Shown here in pieces: positions 9,303 through 21,425 of a DNA stretch of 64,000 nucleotides. A program made the position numbers and the translations under genes. This DNA comes from Posidonia oceanica (taxonomy: Eukaryota > Streptophyta > Magnoliopsida > Alismatales > Posidoniaceae): contig JAZBRS010000029.1 in assembly GCA_037176725.1 (NCBI GenBank), forward strand, positions 43,720,001 through 43,784,000, read 5' to 3'. A model generated the notes under the pieces. It did no database searches, was not told the origin of the DNA, and saw only the letters and a program-made list of their open reading frames with translations. How positions within the stretch are numbered: position 1 is the stretch's first letter; each line of letters begins with the position of its first letter.

Positions 9303-12300
9303 TGTTGACACCCCATCTTGGTAGGCTTGGATCCTTGGAGCCCTCCTGGCGATTGCTGGACTCAAACCCAAAACCAAACCCTAATCCTCTTCTTTACCCT
9401 CCAAAATCAGCCCACCTTGACCTAAGCCTTTATCCCTCTTCCCAAGCTCAAAACCTAACCAAAACCCATAGGAAAACCCACCAACACCCACTTAGCAAGC
9501 CTACCCAAGAACCTAGAAATTTCCAAACCTAGACCATTCCCAAAAACCCTAGAAAACCTAGGCAAAACTCCCCTTTTTCTACACCTTAAAACCCTTCCAA
9601 AACCTCGTTAGAATCAAACCAAAACCTCAGAACCAACACCTCAGACCCTAGACTGCCCACTCACCAATTTTCACCTCATTCCAAAACTCTTAAGACCCCC
9701 TTTCATCCAAATTATCATTTTCTCTCTCCGGGATTATCATTTTCTCTCTCCTCTCTCTCTCCTGATTATCATCTCTCTTTTCATCCCCTTTTTGCCCCTT
9801 TTCTGGCCTGGCTGTGGGCCCCCTTTGTACTTCTATCTCTTCGCTACCTTGTTCCTATTTTTACTTTATTTTTAGCCTTTTTCCTGAATTTTAAAAATCA
9901 TTTCTCTCCAACCTATCTCTTTTCCTTTTATTTCCCTCTTTTTCCCTTTTCCTTCTTCCTTCTCTTTTCCTTTGCCTTCTCTTGCAAAAATCCATAAAAA
10001 CCCCTAAAAATCTGTAAAACCCCAAAACATAAAAGAAACAAATCAGAACCCTAAGAAAAACAATTAAAAAACATTAAACAAGCAATTAAAAACCTAAACT
10101 TAACTAAATCAAACTAAAAGGAAAACCAAGCATGTAAGCTAAAAAATGCAAAACAAATCAAAAGAAAGCACTGAAAAATCAAGGAAAAAACTAAAATAAA
10201 ACCAAAACCTACCAAAAGTAAAAACCCCATCAAAAGAATTAAAAAACAAAACCTAAAAAGAAGAATTAAAAAAACAAACACTAAAACAAGTAATTAAAGA
10301 AGCAAAAGACTTAACCTAATAAACATAAGAAGAACAACATAAAAACTTAATTAAAAAGGGGAAAAGAAAAACACACTTAAAAGATTTAAAAACACCCTAT
10401 CAAACCAGAAAAATCTAACTAAAAAAATCTCAAGAAAAATCAACAAATAAAAATCAAAGCATAATTTAAAAGACTTAAGAAAGAAAAAAAAAAACAAAAA
10501 CCAAACCTAAGAAGACTAAGACTTAAAAACCTAAAACCAATCCTGATTAATACGAAAATAAATCCTAAAAAATCCTAATCAACGTCCTAAGTATCTAACA
10601 AGGGAAACACAATTTTTAAACAATTTAAAACAAGGTTTAACAAACATTTAATCAAGTGAAAACCAATTAAAAGCAAAACCAAAACCCTAAAACCCTAATC
10701 AAGCCCAAAACACATTAATCAACCCAAAATGGCCATTAAAAAATTTAATTAAAACCCTAATTCACATCACAACCTTTCTAATATTTTTGTTTATTTTTAG
10801 TTCATTTTTACTAATTTTATTTCCCCATTCTACCCTTTCTTTTTTCTTACTTCTCTTTTTCTTTCTTTCCTTTCCTTACTAGGCCCAATCCAGCCCGTTT
10901 TTCTTTTTTTCTTTTATTTCTTTTTTTTCCTTCGGCCCGCAGTAGTCCGGCCCACGCCTCTCCTTCTTCTTCCTCAGCCTTCTGCATTTTCTCCACCGGC
11001 TTTCTCCCGCGAGCTGCAACAGAGTTCCCTCCTCCATTTGAAATTCGAGCTTCCATCCAATCACCAACAGCAGCTCGCCGCTCCTCCTTCATCTCAGCGG
11101 CTTTCCGGGAGGCAATCAATGCCTGTCGTCTCGTCGGCATCAGTCTCCTCTGCTGCAGTGGCCGCCGATTGAATTCAAAAATTCCCAGCGCGCCAGCAGC
11201 CAGCCTCCCCCTGATAAAAACCAGCCATTCGACCCCCTTCATTGCTTTTTTTGTCGTCCGAGAGAGAGAGCTGAGAAATCCAGAGATTTCCCAAGCAAAC
11301 TCCCCTTTCTTCTCCCTCTGATTTTCAGTAGAACTTCCCCTTCTTTCTCCCCTGAAACCAGCCCGTTCCAGCCTCGAATTCCCTTCCATTTTGATCCCCC
11401 AAGTTCACCCAGAAAACCAGCAATCCCCTCCCACCATTTCCCGGCCATTCCACCCCTCAGAACCACCCCAGTTCACCTGAATCCACCGCAGAGCACCAAC
11501 AGAAGCCAACTCCAACCCATTTCAGAATTCCCACCACCACTGAACTCCATTTCTCCCCAAATCTTCCTAAGTTACTCGCCTGACCTCCACCTTTCAGAAG
11601 CACCTGACCTTCAGCCCTATCCTCCACCACAGACCACAAACTCCACAACAAACACTTACCCTTCCTCCGGACCAGAAATCAAACCCGCCTTCAATCTCCC
11701 TCTACACTCTCCAGAACAGCAAACCAACCATCCGAATCGACTCTCCAGACCTCCAGCAACCTCCCGGAGGGCTCCACTCTATCGGACGAACAGCAACAGC
11801 CTCCCTCCATCTCCGGTTCCTTTCTGAGAACCCAAAAGCGCCGGATCTTCTGTCGAGCTGCAGAACCTTCGCCTGATCGACCGAGAAGCACTAGAAGCAC
11901 CCCTTGAGAAGATCCAGACCTCCGCGGGCAGCTGGCGATCGCCGCAGTGACCGGACAGACGCCGTCGACCAGCTCCAGCACTGCTGAGGTCGGGAGGACG
12001 CTCCAGACACGGACACAGGTATCTTCTTACCTTCCCCTCTCTCTCTTCTCCCCCTGTTGCTTCTCAGCCCCTTAGAAGTAAGCTTCCAAGCCCTCCAGAC
12101 GCTCCTGCAGCTCATCGATCTTCCCATCTTCTCCGGCGCCGGTCCCCTGATCTCCGGATGCTCCGCCCAGCAGAACGGACTCCCGACGGTTCCCAGAGCT
12201 CCGCACGGTCGCCGGCTACGTCCTCCACCGTCTCGCGCCTCTCCAAGCCCCCTGTGTCGGCGGTGGTGAGCGCCGGTGGCTCACTGCTACAGTGCCAGCC

Positions 12301-14941
12301 ACCGCTGGCAAATCACTGTGCATTTATTTTCTTAGTTATAAGATTTCTGTGCAGATATTGCATGTTTGCCTTAAGTTTTTTAATTTTTGCGTTTCAGTCC
12401 TCTGTCCATTTAATATGCTTAGTTTTTAATTAAAAACCATGCCAAATTGCAGCTTTTATTCATGCTTTTCTGTATTTATAATCTAGTCCTCTTACTGTGC
12501 TGTGCTGTTATAACTTTTTGCATTTTAGCCCTTCTGTTTTTTATTTTTGCATATAAGTCCTGCCCTAAATCAGTTCATTTAATTGCATGCATTTTACCAT
12601 ATGAAATTGCATTCTGCATCCCTGCATGTTTCTGATTTTGCATATAGGTCCATGCACTGTAGAAACTTAGGTTTTATTTTTGATTTTTGCTTGTCGCATT
12701 GCATTTTCTTCCCTCTATTTTCTGACATTTGCATTTAGGTCCATTTTAAATGGACAGTAACTGTTTTCCATGCATTTTAGCCTATTGCATTGCATTTTGG
12801 CCCCTGTTTTTTCCAAAAATTGCACATCAGTCCTTTATCAGTGTTTTTAGAGCATATTTACCATGCAAAATTGCATATTTGACCCCTGCATGATTCAAAA
12901 ATCACACATAGGTCCTTGCATCTTTTAAAAACCATGTAAAAAGACTGTTTTGCCCCTAAAATTGCATCTTAGCTCCTATGCTTACAAAATTGCATGTAGA
13001 TCCTCCACTTGCATTCCCAGACTCCCCAGGACCCTGTTTTCTGGAAAATTTGCATTTTAGACCCCAATTTTTTCAAAATTGCATTCTGATTTCTTTTTGT
13101 TTTCAAAACTTCTTTCAATGCATACTCTCTTTTCAAATTAGCTTTCTGAGCCCAATCTTTTGCAAAATAACCCTCTGCCCTCTCCTGTTTTCAAAACCCT
13201 CCTCTGTGGACCCCATCTTTTGTGAAAATTTGCATTTTAGCCCCTTTGCTTTTTCAAAAATGCTTTTGAACTCCTGTCTTTTCCAAGTTTGTTCCCCTTG
13301 TTTCTTCTTGCTTGTGCATGCATTCTGCATTCATTTAGTCTTGCATTTTAGCATCCTTTTGCACACACTAAGCACCTTTAGCTCCCTTTCACTTGGGAGG
13401 ACCTTTTGCACACCCCTAGGACCTCCTGAACACCTAGATCTGCTCTTCTCCCCTGTTCTGGCCTTCCTGCCTTGAAGCTGCGATATCTTCCGATCCGGCC
13501 GTTGGATCTTCTCAAGCAAGCTGCCTAGGCGACCGCAGCGAAGCGCTCTTCAGCATGGACCAAGCAGATCTCAGATCAGGCTCTCGGATTTCCAGGTATG
13601 TCCTCCTGAACTCCTGCATTGCATTCATTTGCATGCCATTTGCATAGTTTTCCTCGTTTTCGATTTCTGTTTCTTTGAGCATGTAGAATAGGGCCTCCTC
13701 TTCTTGTCTATCAGCTCAGATCTCTGTTTCGCGTTTCCCTGTGGTCTTTGTGTTGTGTTTTCCCTGGATTCACCACTTAATGTGACTTTCTTCCCCCTTT
13801 TCCACGATCCGATCGCATCGCGAGCTTTGGGCAGCATGCGAGACACACCGTGGAACAGTTTAGTGGGAAATGGTCGCAAAAGAGGTGGTAATCCCCCCGT
13901 TTGCTCACTCTCCCCTTTGTAGGTCTTCACACCTACTCTGTGTGGCCCCGAACAGCGCCTGTTCTCACACATGCGTTGTTCTGCTTCTCCTTTTACTGCT
14001 TCTAATCTTTTCCTTGCATTTGCATTCGCACGGCTTTTTTCGAGGTTTTATCTCGCAGCTTTTGGCACCGTTTTGCGTGCCTGCTCTCGTTTTGGCACCG
14101 TTTTGCGTGCCTGCTTTGTCTTTCACGTCGTTTTGCGTGCTCGCCCTGTTTTGGCACAGTTTTGCCTTCCCGTCATCGTCTTTTGCACCGATTTGCGTGC
14201 TGCCTTGCTTTCTCGCCCGTTTTGCGTGCCGACCTTGTCTTTTTGCACCGTTTTGCGCGCTTTCTTGTTTTTGCCTCGTTTTGCGTACTTTACGCCGTTT
14301 TCTCTTACATGTCGATCGCATTGCATGGTCTTACCGTTGTTTTGCTTTTCGCTTGCATTTGCATATAGGGCTGTGATGCTTACTGCCTGGAGTTCTCACG
14401 AGCCAGGTTTCGCTCGGTTCGGAACACAGACAGTGTAGCTGAGCACTTAGACAGCATGTTTACTTCCTTGCCCTGCATCTCTCTACTTAGAGCACACCTT
14501 GAGCATTCATTTAGGCATTCATAGGCACATAGGCATTCAATCCTGCATTTCCCTGCGTATGCGAGCGTAAGCCTAGAAAGACCGATTCTCGGGCGTGTCG
14601 GGGGTGCCTAACACCTTCCCCGTACGTAACAGGAGTCCTTGCCCTGTCTTTTGGCCCGTAATGACCGTACTGCCCTTATCCTAGGCTAGAGTCATCTCAT
14701 TTGCATGTATTTGCATTTGTTTCCTTTGCATTGCTTTGCTTTGCATTTCTTGCTTGGTTTTGCGTGTTAATTCACGCATTTCCCCCGGTTTTCCTTGTCT
14801 CCCGTTAATAGACATGGTGGCGACTCTGATTTGTCTTATCTTTCTCTTTTCTCCTCGATTTCAAGCGTTTTCGAGTCGAGCCTCTTCCTCGGATCCAATC
14901 GCCGCTAAATAGCGAGCCTGATTCCGATCGGGATCGCTACA
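9303..14941 (+). repeat. 5' LTR of E2 (LTR-C, 5639 bp)
   Basis: Starts TGTTGACACCCC and ends ATCGCTACA. Internal landmarks: an A-rich, T- and G-poor tract (about 9990-10790); a pyrimidine-rich tract (10830-12000) with a weak TATA-like GATAAAAA near 11213; dispersed GCATNTAGGTCC-type motifs (about 12340-13300); a GTTTTGCGTGCC minisatellite (14036-14300); a block conserved between LTR families (about 14370-14650); and a PBS-like word at 14818-14828. The 180-codon reverse frame at 10847-11389 lies in the pyrimidine-rich part and is probably chance. Confidence 0.93.
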
Positions 14942-14942
14942 G

Positions 14943-14960
14943 TGGCGACTCTGCTGGGGA
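14943..14960 (+). other. Primer binding site of E2
   Basis: TGGCGACTCTGCTGGGGA begins one base after the LTR. Its complement ends in CCA, as a tRNA 3' end must. Ogre-type elements are reported to use tRNA-Arg; I could not check which tRNA of this host matches. Confidence 0.85.
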
Positions 14961-16270
14961 TGGCTAGACTCCGGCTTTCGTTCCCGGCTTTTCGCTCGCC
15001 TGTTTTGCAGCCTTGTCTGCCTTGTGTGCCTTCTTTGCCTGTTTTGCTCGCTTTTCTGTGCAAACTCCTAGAAAGTCGCTTTGTGGCTACTTTGCTTAGG
15101 TTTTGCACCACTTTCGTCTCGGTTTGCGCTCCCTTTCGCTTGGCTTTGCTTCTTTGCTTGTTTATTTACTTATTGTCTTGCTTATGCTCTTACTTCCTTT
15201 ACAGCTTACTTGTCTTTATTTTCCTTGCCTTACTTGCTTATTACTGCTTTAGTTATCGCACATTGCATGTCTACATACTTGTTTGGCAACAATACATGCT
15301 TTTTGAATGGTGAATGCTTCTTTTACACCTTTGCTATGTCACTACGCACGCACATGCCTTGCATACATGCCTTTTGACTCGATGAATGTTTTTCTTCACC
15401 ATTATGCTCACAAACACCTGCACATGCCATGCACTTGCCTTTTGCTGTGTTGTATGTTGTCTGCCTGCCATGCTTAACTGATTTTCTTCCCTTTCGCACA
15501 TGCCATGCCTAGGATAGTAGAGACTTGTTTGCTCTCCCCATGGTTAACTAAAAACCACAAGTAAAAAGAACTCCTAGGAGCAACTAGAGACTCTGAACAA
15601 TCCTTCACTCCCTCTGGTTAATAAAATGTGCAAGATAAAAGACTTTAAGCATTTGCATAAGCATCATATAGGGCATGCATTCTTCTCATCTGAGTCCACC
15701 TATTAGTCTGCGAAGGACGGTCCCGGCTTCTTGTTCCACCGCTTTGGGCGTGGCACGAGTCAGTCGGTCTGTCCCCCCCTCGTCCGGGGGTCGTGTCGGT
15801 GTTAGTAGAGGGTACCACCCACACTTTGGCAGGGTAGAGGCCACCAACGCACCACCCTGTCATTTCCTGAGCTTTGGGCCGGGAGTTAGACAGGGGACCT
15901 ACTTTTTCTGTCCTAAGTCGGTGACCCGTACACCCAGGGGTACCCGGAGTAGACAACCTTGCTAGGAAACGCTAGTTAGGTGAGGGGGGGCATACTAGAA
16001 AGCAAGCATATCATTCATGCCATTTAACTAACTCATTTGCATTCATCTTTTAGTTTCTAACCCTAATTTCCTTCTGTTGTGTCAGCGTGATCAGTATAGC
16101 GAGTTTCCCTTTGCCAGAGCTCGAGTACCGACCCCCGTTGACACCCCTTTTGCGACTTCATTCGCGACCATTCCCCCTCTGAGCTATCCACATTTGTGAA
16201 GATAGCTCCCCTTAGGACTCACCGCTTGAACACTCGTCGCAGCCCTATTCTCACGCGATCTAGGTCAGCA
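14961..16270 (+). other. Untranslated leader of E2, with a GC-rich structured part
   Basis: About 1.3 kb without a convincing gene. The stretch 15690-15965 is GC-rich with nested inverted repeats, such as CCCCC/GGGGG around 15776-15789 and CCTGTC/GACAGG around 15860-15895. This is where packaging or dimerisation signals would be expected, but function is inference. Confidence 0.5.
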
Positions 16271-19200
16271 ATGGCCCAGTACGTTAGTGAGCCTCTTTTC
16301 ACTCCTGTCACGGAGGGTGTTTCCGTTTCGGCCCCTCCTGTTGCTCCTTCTGTCCCCCTTGTTCCCCCTCCGACGCCAGGGTTTCCTCCCCTGACGTCTC
16401 TAGGTTCTCAGTACGTCCCGGGACAGTGGCAAGCATCTCTTCCTCCAGATCCGGTCGCCAAATCCATCTTGACGACCGTTACTCGCGTTTCGGAGACGCC
16501 ACTGCCCCCTCCATCCCAGGGATACGTCGCTTTCGACATCCCTTCCACCGTCGCTGCGACCTTTGCTGTAGAATCCTTTCCTCTCGGACAGTCTGTGTCC
16601 GTGCCACTTGTTTCTCAGCCTTCGCCGGCACTGCACTTCAGCGTCCCCACAAGCGAGACGCCCGAGGCGCAGTACCAGCACCTGATGGAGCTCGCCCAGA
16701 AACTGCAGGGCATGGCTCTATCAGTTTGTCCTCCTTCTATTCCTGTCGTTCCTGAGGTTCCTCTGAGGCCAGTTCCTGCATTCCATGCATCGACCTCCAC
16801 ACCTCCGCCTCGACCATCGTCTCAACTGCTCACGGTTCCGACGATGGGGGCTCGTTTACCGCCTCCTGCTGCACAACACTTGGCACAGCATGCTCCACTT
16901 CCCTCTGGTGGTCAGTCTTTTGGACCGGCTGGAGCCCAGTACCTCACTGGCTTGCTGTCTGGCACCCCGCCTGTACAGCAACTAGTGCTTCGTCATCCTA
17001 CCCCTATCACAGCACAGCATGGCATCTACTCTTCTCCTCTGCACCAGGTCCAGCATCCTGCATACACTCCTGCATACACAGTCCCCCAGCACGGATACGC
17101 CGGCCATCCCGTTGCTCCACCAGGCGACGCTATGGTAGATCCGGAGGAGCACTTAGGTGCGACCCATTCGGCGTATGTGCTCGCTACCCCTGCTGATCCC
17201 TCTCCTACAGCAGCAATCCCAGACCCTATCAATAACCGGATGGACGTCTTGGAGAAGGCACTACGACTAGTGCAGGGTACTGAGCACCAGACCTACCAAT
17301 TCTGGGACCACTGCTGCTTTCCAGAGGCGGTACTCCCTCCAAAGTTCAAAATCCCGGACTTCGAGAAGTATAATGGTAGGGGCTGCCCCATAGCACATTT
17401 GAAGGCATATTGCGGTGATCTTGCTCAGCTTCAGGCTGACGAGAGGTTGCTGATCCGCTTGTTCCAGAAGAGTTTGACCGGGCCGGCACTCAAGTGGTTT
17501 ACATCGCTTGACATGTCAGCCATCAAGACTTGGAACGACCTCAATCAGGCGTTCCTGGAACAATACTCCTTCAACCTCGATCTGGTCCCAAAGAGGGCGG
17601 ACTTGATCGCAATCAAGCAGAATTCTGGCGAGCCGTTCGGGGAGTACGTCGGCCGCTGGCGCGCCCTTGCATCTCAGGTTCGAGATAGACCCTCTGACGA
17701 GGAGTCTATCGAGATCGTTATCAAAGGGGCGCAGCCGTCTCTCGGAGCTCTGCTTAGCATCCAACCAGTCACTACTTTTGCGGCACTCATCAAAGCTGGA
17801 GCGCGCGTGGAGAGTTCTTTGCGGAGTGGCAACTTCCCAGCTCTCTCTGCGTTCGCTAAGCAGGCAGTGATCAGCAGTAACAGTGCCAACAGCAGCGCCT
17901 CCAACAACAACAACAGCGGCAGCAACAACAACCGCCCGAAGAGGAAGGATTCGCCGAAACTCGCTGTTGCATTCGTCGACTCCCCTGCTATGCCTGTTCG
18001 CTTGCCATCCTGGCCTGCCCCAGCTCAGATGGTGTACGCTCCTGCACCTAGGAATCCACACACACCACACATCACTACCACCGCTAGACCGGTCTATCCT
18101 GCCGCACCGGTTCAGCAAGGCTCACACCCAAGGCAAAGAAGACCACCTACTGAGAGGCGTAGTTTCACCCCACTGGTGGAACCGCTCACGGTCATCTTGC
18201 CGAAGGTTGCATCCCTCCTGAAGTTCCCGGAGGTTCGTCAGCCGCCTAGTCCTCTGCCGCATTGGTTTAGGTCGGACTTCTTCTGCAATTTCCATCGAAG
18301 TGTCGGGCATTCGACGGACAATTGCTTCTCCCTGCGGAACGCAATTCAGGACTTGATCGAATCGGGAACGATTGTGATCGACACGCACGAGGCATCCACT
18401 CAAGCACACACTCATGCATCTGCACACTCAGCTGTTCCCCCGCATTCTGGCATCGTCCGCCAACCTTTACCGGAGCACACTTATCCGGGAGGGGCGGGAA
18501 CCTCAGGCATCCACTCTGTCTTTCCTTCTGGGCCTGCTACCTCTGTAGTAGACCCTTCTAATCTCATCTCTGACATCTCTGAGCCTTTTCCAGTCAGTCT
18601 CTATCTCGCGGCAGTTGCCGGCTCTGAGTCAGGAATTCACCTGATCCGACCGCGTGCCAGGCCGGAGCGCCCTCTCGCGCCTCCCACCGTGCTTCCCCAG
18701 GCTCAATCCCCTGTGCACCTCCTAGCTAGAGCCCAGCCTAGTTCTCCCATCCACCTTTTAGGGCGGCCTCAGTTACACCTTCTAGGCAGACCTCAACCTG
18801 CCCCAGCCTTCCCACCCCAACAACCATACCCATTAGATAGACCGCAGTATCCAATAGGTCCCCCTGTAACCCCTCCTGTGCTCGCAGCACGTGCTCCAGT
18901 CGTCATTGATTTGACCCTGGACACCCATCGCGTCCCTTACAGCTACGCCACAGAGATGTGCGCGGAAGTAACGTGATCGGGGAGGGTTTACAGGCCCCCA
19001 ACACCGGCAATTAGGCCAACTCACCCTAGACCTGTTATGCCCCCACCCTCTAGCCAACCCATAGTAGATCCAACTCCAGATCAGCCTGTAACTAGCCAAA
19101 TCCCTACCCAGCCTGTAGTAACCCAGCTTCCTGCCACTACTCCCTCAGAACCTGCTAGAATCACCCCTCCAGTTGCTAGAAGGAGCCAACCTAAGGCGGA

Positions 19201-19996
19201 CCTAACCTCTCAGCTTAAGAAGGTCAAAGCCGACATTTCTATCTGGAACTTGATCCACACCTCTGCCGAACACCGCGAGGCTTTTCTTTGTGTGTTCCAG
19301 GCTGCCCGTGTGTCCCAGTCCATTGAGCCTTCAACCTTGGAGAGCATGGTTGGGTTGATTGCGGAGCCCCAGGTCATCTCTTTTACGAGCGATGAGCTGC
19401 CTCCGGCGAGGATTAATCACAACCAGCCCCTATTCGTCACGGTGCAGTTCAAAAACTTTCGCATTCCCCTAACACTGGTTGATAATGGGTCAGGCCTTAA
19501 CGTCTGCCCCTTGCGTACTGCAACCAAGCTCGGATTCAAAGCCGAGGACATCACGCCAGCCGTGAAGGGAATGACAGCCTTTGACAACACTCACCATGAC
19601 GCTCTAGGGGTCCTGATTATTCCTCTTGCTATTGGCCCGGTTGTCTTCGACGTAGAATTCTATGTCGTCGACTTGCAGCTGAACTTCAATCTTCTGCTTG
19701 GGCGCCCTTGGCTCCACAAGCATCAGGTCCTTCCTTCGACCCTCCATCGAATGATAAAGTACCGTCGCAGCGACGATGTCATTGTCGTCATGGCAGAGAA
19801 CTTTGAGAAGGAGCGGATTGAAGCAGTCTCCCCCGTGTCTTCCCAATCTATCCCGTTTGACCCCGAGACTTCTGAAGCCCTATATCGCGTTAATCGGTGT
19901 GAGCCGGTTAACTTCATTCCTGATCTTGAACGTGTCAACTCCTTGACCGTTCACAGCAACCCCTTCCGAATGGTCGAGAATGTATGTCACAGGTAG
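16271..19996 (+). pseudogene. gag-protease of E2, one nonsense codon inside
   Basis: The best start is ATG 16271 (MAQYVSEPLF); the frame is open slightly upstream but without an ATG. A proline-rich N-terminal part of about 350 residues is followed by a retrotransposon gag domain (about 17340-17770; FKIPDFEKYNG, WFTSLD, FGEYVGRWRALASQV). A zinc-knuckle variant C-x2-H-x4-H-x4-C begins at 18284. TGA 18974-18976 interrupts the frame where E3 reads an arginine codon, consistent with CGA to TGA. The protease follows in the same frame, with VDNGSGLNVCPL (Asp at 19491-19493) and LLLGRPWL. TAG 19994-19996 replaces a TGG kept in E3. Confidence 0.88.
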
Positions 19997-21425
19997 GGTT
20001 ACATAAAGGGTACGCCGCTCGGGCGTCACGGCCAGGGGATCGCAGAGCCGATCGTAGCAGTGGAGCGAAGGAAATCTGAAGGCCTCGGCTACAAGCCCAA
20101 GACCAACGAAGATCACTGCTCTCAGCTCAACAATCCAGAATCAGCCATTCCCAGAGACCTCACTAACTTTACCAGTGCAAGAACCCTGGGATCGACCGAC
20201 GATCATGACACGGCGCCAACAGAGGATTGGGTGTGTGTTGAGGACTACTACTCGGATGAGGAGCAGTCTGGCACAACAGAGGCAGTCCCAACCGGCACAG
20301 CAGAAATAGTAGTCAGAGCAGATGCCCCACAGTCAATCTATTCAGCTCTTCCTCTGGCAGAAACAGCAGGCAGCTCAGCAGGCCCTGTGGCAGATGCAAG
20401 TTCCCAATCTTTTGCAGCCACATCAGCTTCTCAAGATCAGACAGCAGCAGTGCAGGAGTCAGAGACACTCCTTCTGGCAGAATCAAGCATGCTACCAGTG
20501 GTCACAGCAACATCAGTGCCACTGTCCCTATCTCTGGAGGGGCGGTCAATCAACTCAGTCAGCAGCGCGGCTTAGCCCGCTTCAGCAGCCACATCTCTAG
20601 GAATGCAGCAGGTGCAGTCCGCTTCGCATCCTCCTGACAACCAGCAGCAGCTCTCATGGCAAGACCCCATGGCGTCAGAAGCTGCACTCTCTCAGTTACG
20701 GCCCGATACAAAAGGCCAACTGAGCACTACACTCTCCGGGCCCTTGAGCCCTCTGAAGAGCACCATTGCTTACTCTCCAACAGTGACCCTGGCAGCATAT
20801 CCATCTATAGCACCGCTGACTTGTTTATTTGGGCCTTCTACATCAGAGTTGCCACCATCGGACGCGCCCGTGAACCAGATCATGCAGATTCCAAGGGCAG
20901 CAATCCGTCTTGCAGCCGGGCCAGTGCCGCAGGCCCCTGGCGCCTACTACGTCGACTCCCCCTCGGACGAGGAAGAAGGAGTGGCGATAGAAGCCCAAGT
21001 CGATTCTTTGATGTCTGACTTAGAGCTACTCTATCAAGAACAAATCAAGTCGATAGCAGAAGACTTGGCAGAGCATCAAGCTGCAGAAAGGAAAGGGAAA
21101 GCCGTGGTTACGGACCCTCCTCTGCAAGAAGACCATGCCTCTATCATGGTCCTGGAAGAAGACTCAGCAGCACCGGACTCCCCTAGACCAGATAAGCTCA
21201 TTACTCTCCAATCGAAAGGCGGGTCTAGGTGGTTTGTGCAACACATGCCTCATTCGAACAGCATAACGAGCGGCAACGCCCAAATCAGCCGCCAGTCCGG
21301 CATACCCTCCCCAAGCACATTAGAAGACCCGGAGGAGGAAGCATCAGCAGTGCAAGCAGCAGTAGTAACAGAGCTGTCAGCAGCCTCAGCAGCAGAACAG
21401 TCAGCAGCATCAACAGTAGAATCAG
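19997..21425 (+). pseudogene. G-patch-like segment and acidic, Gln/Ser-rich linker of E2 pol
   Basis: Right after the protease comes a glycine-rich stretch (GQGIAEPI, then EGLGYKP near 20095) resembling the G-patch tail of plant Tat/Ogre proteases, thought to bind nucleic acid. The following about 1.2 kb is rich in Gln, Ser, Ala and acidic residues, with YYVDSPSDEEEG near 20950. TAG 20573-20575 interrupts it. The E3 counterpart is 37560-39180. The segment ends in a CAGCAG-rich stretch (21350-21425) where the RT-RNase H deletion begins. Confidence 0.7.

Noticed and set aside
10847..11389. 180-codon reverse frame, present in both LTRs of E2
   Set aside because: Lies on the complement of a pyrimidine-rich tract; Lys/Glu/Arg-rich composition and no domain. 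Presence in both LTRs only reflects LTR identity.
16196..16270. Extended gag start at 16196
   Set aside because: There is no ATG at that position; the first in-frame ATG is 16271.
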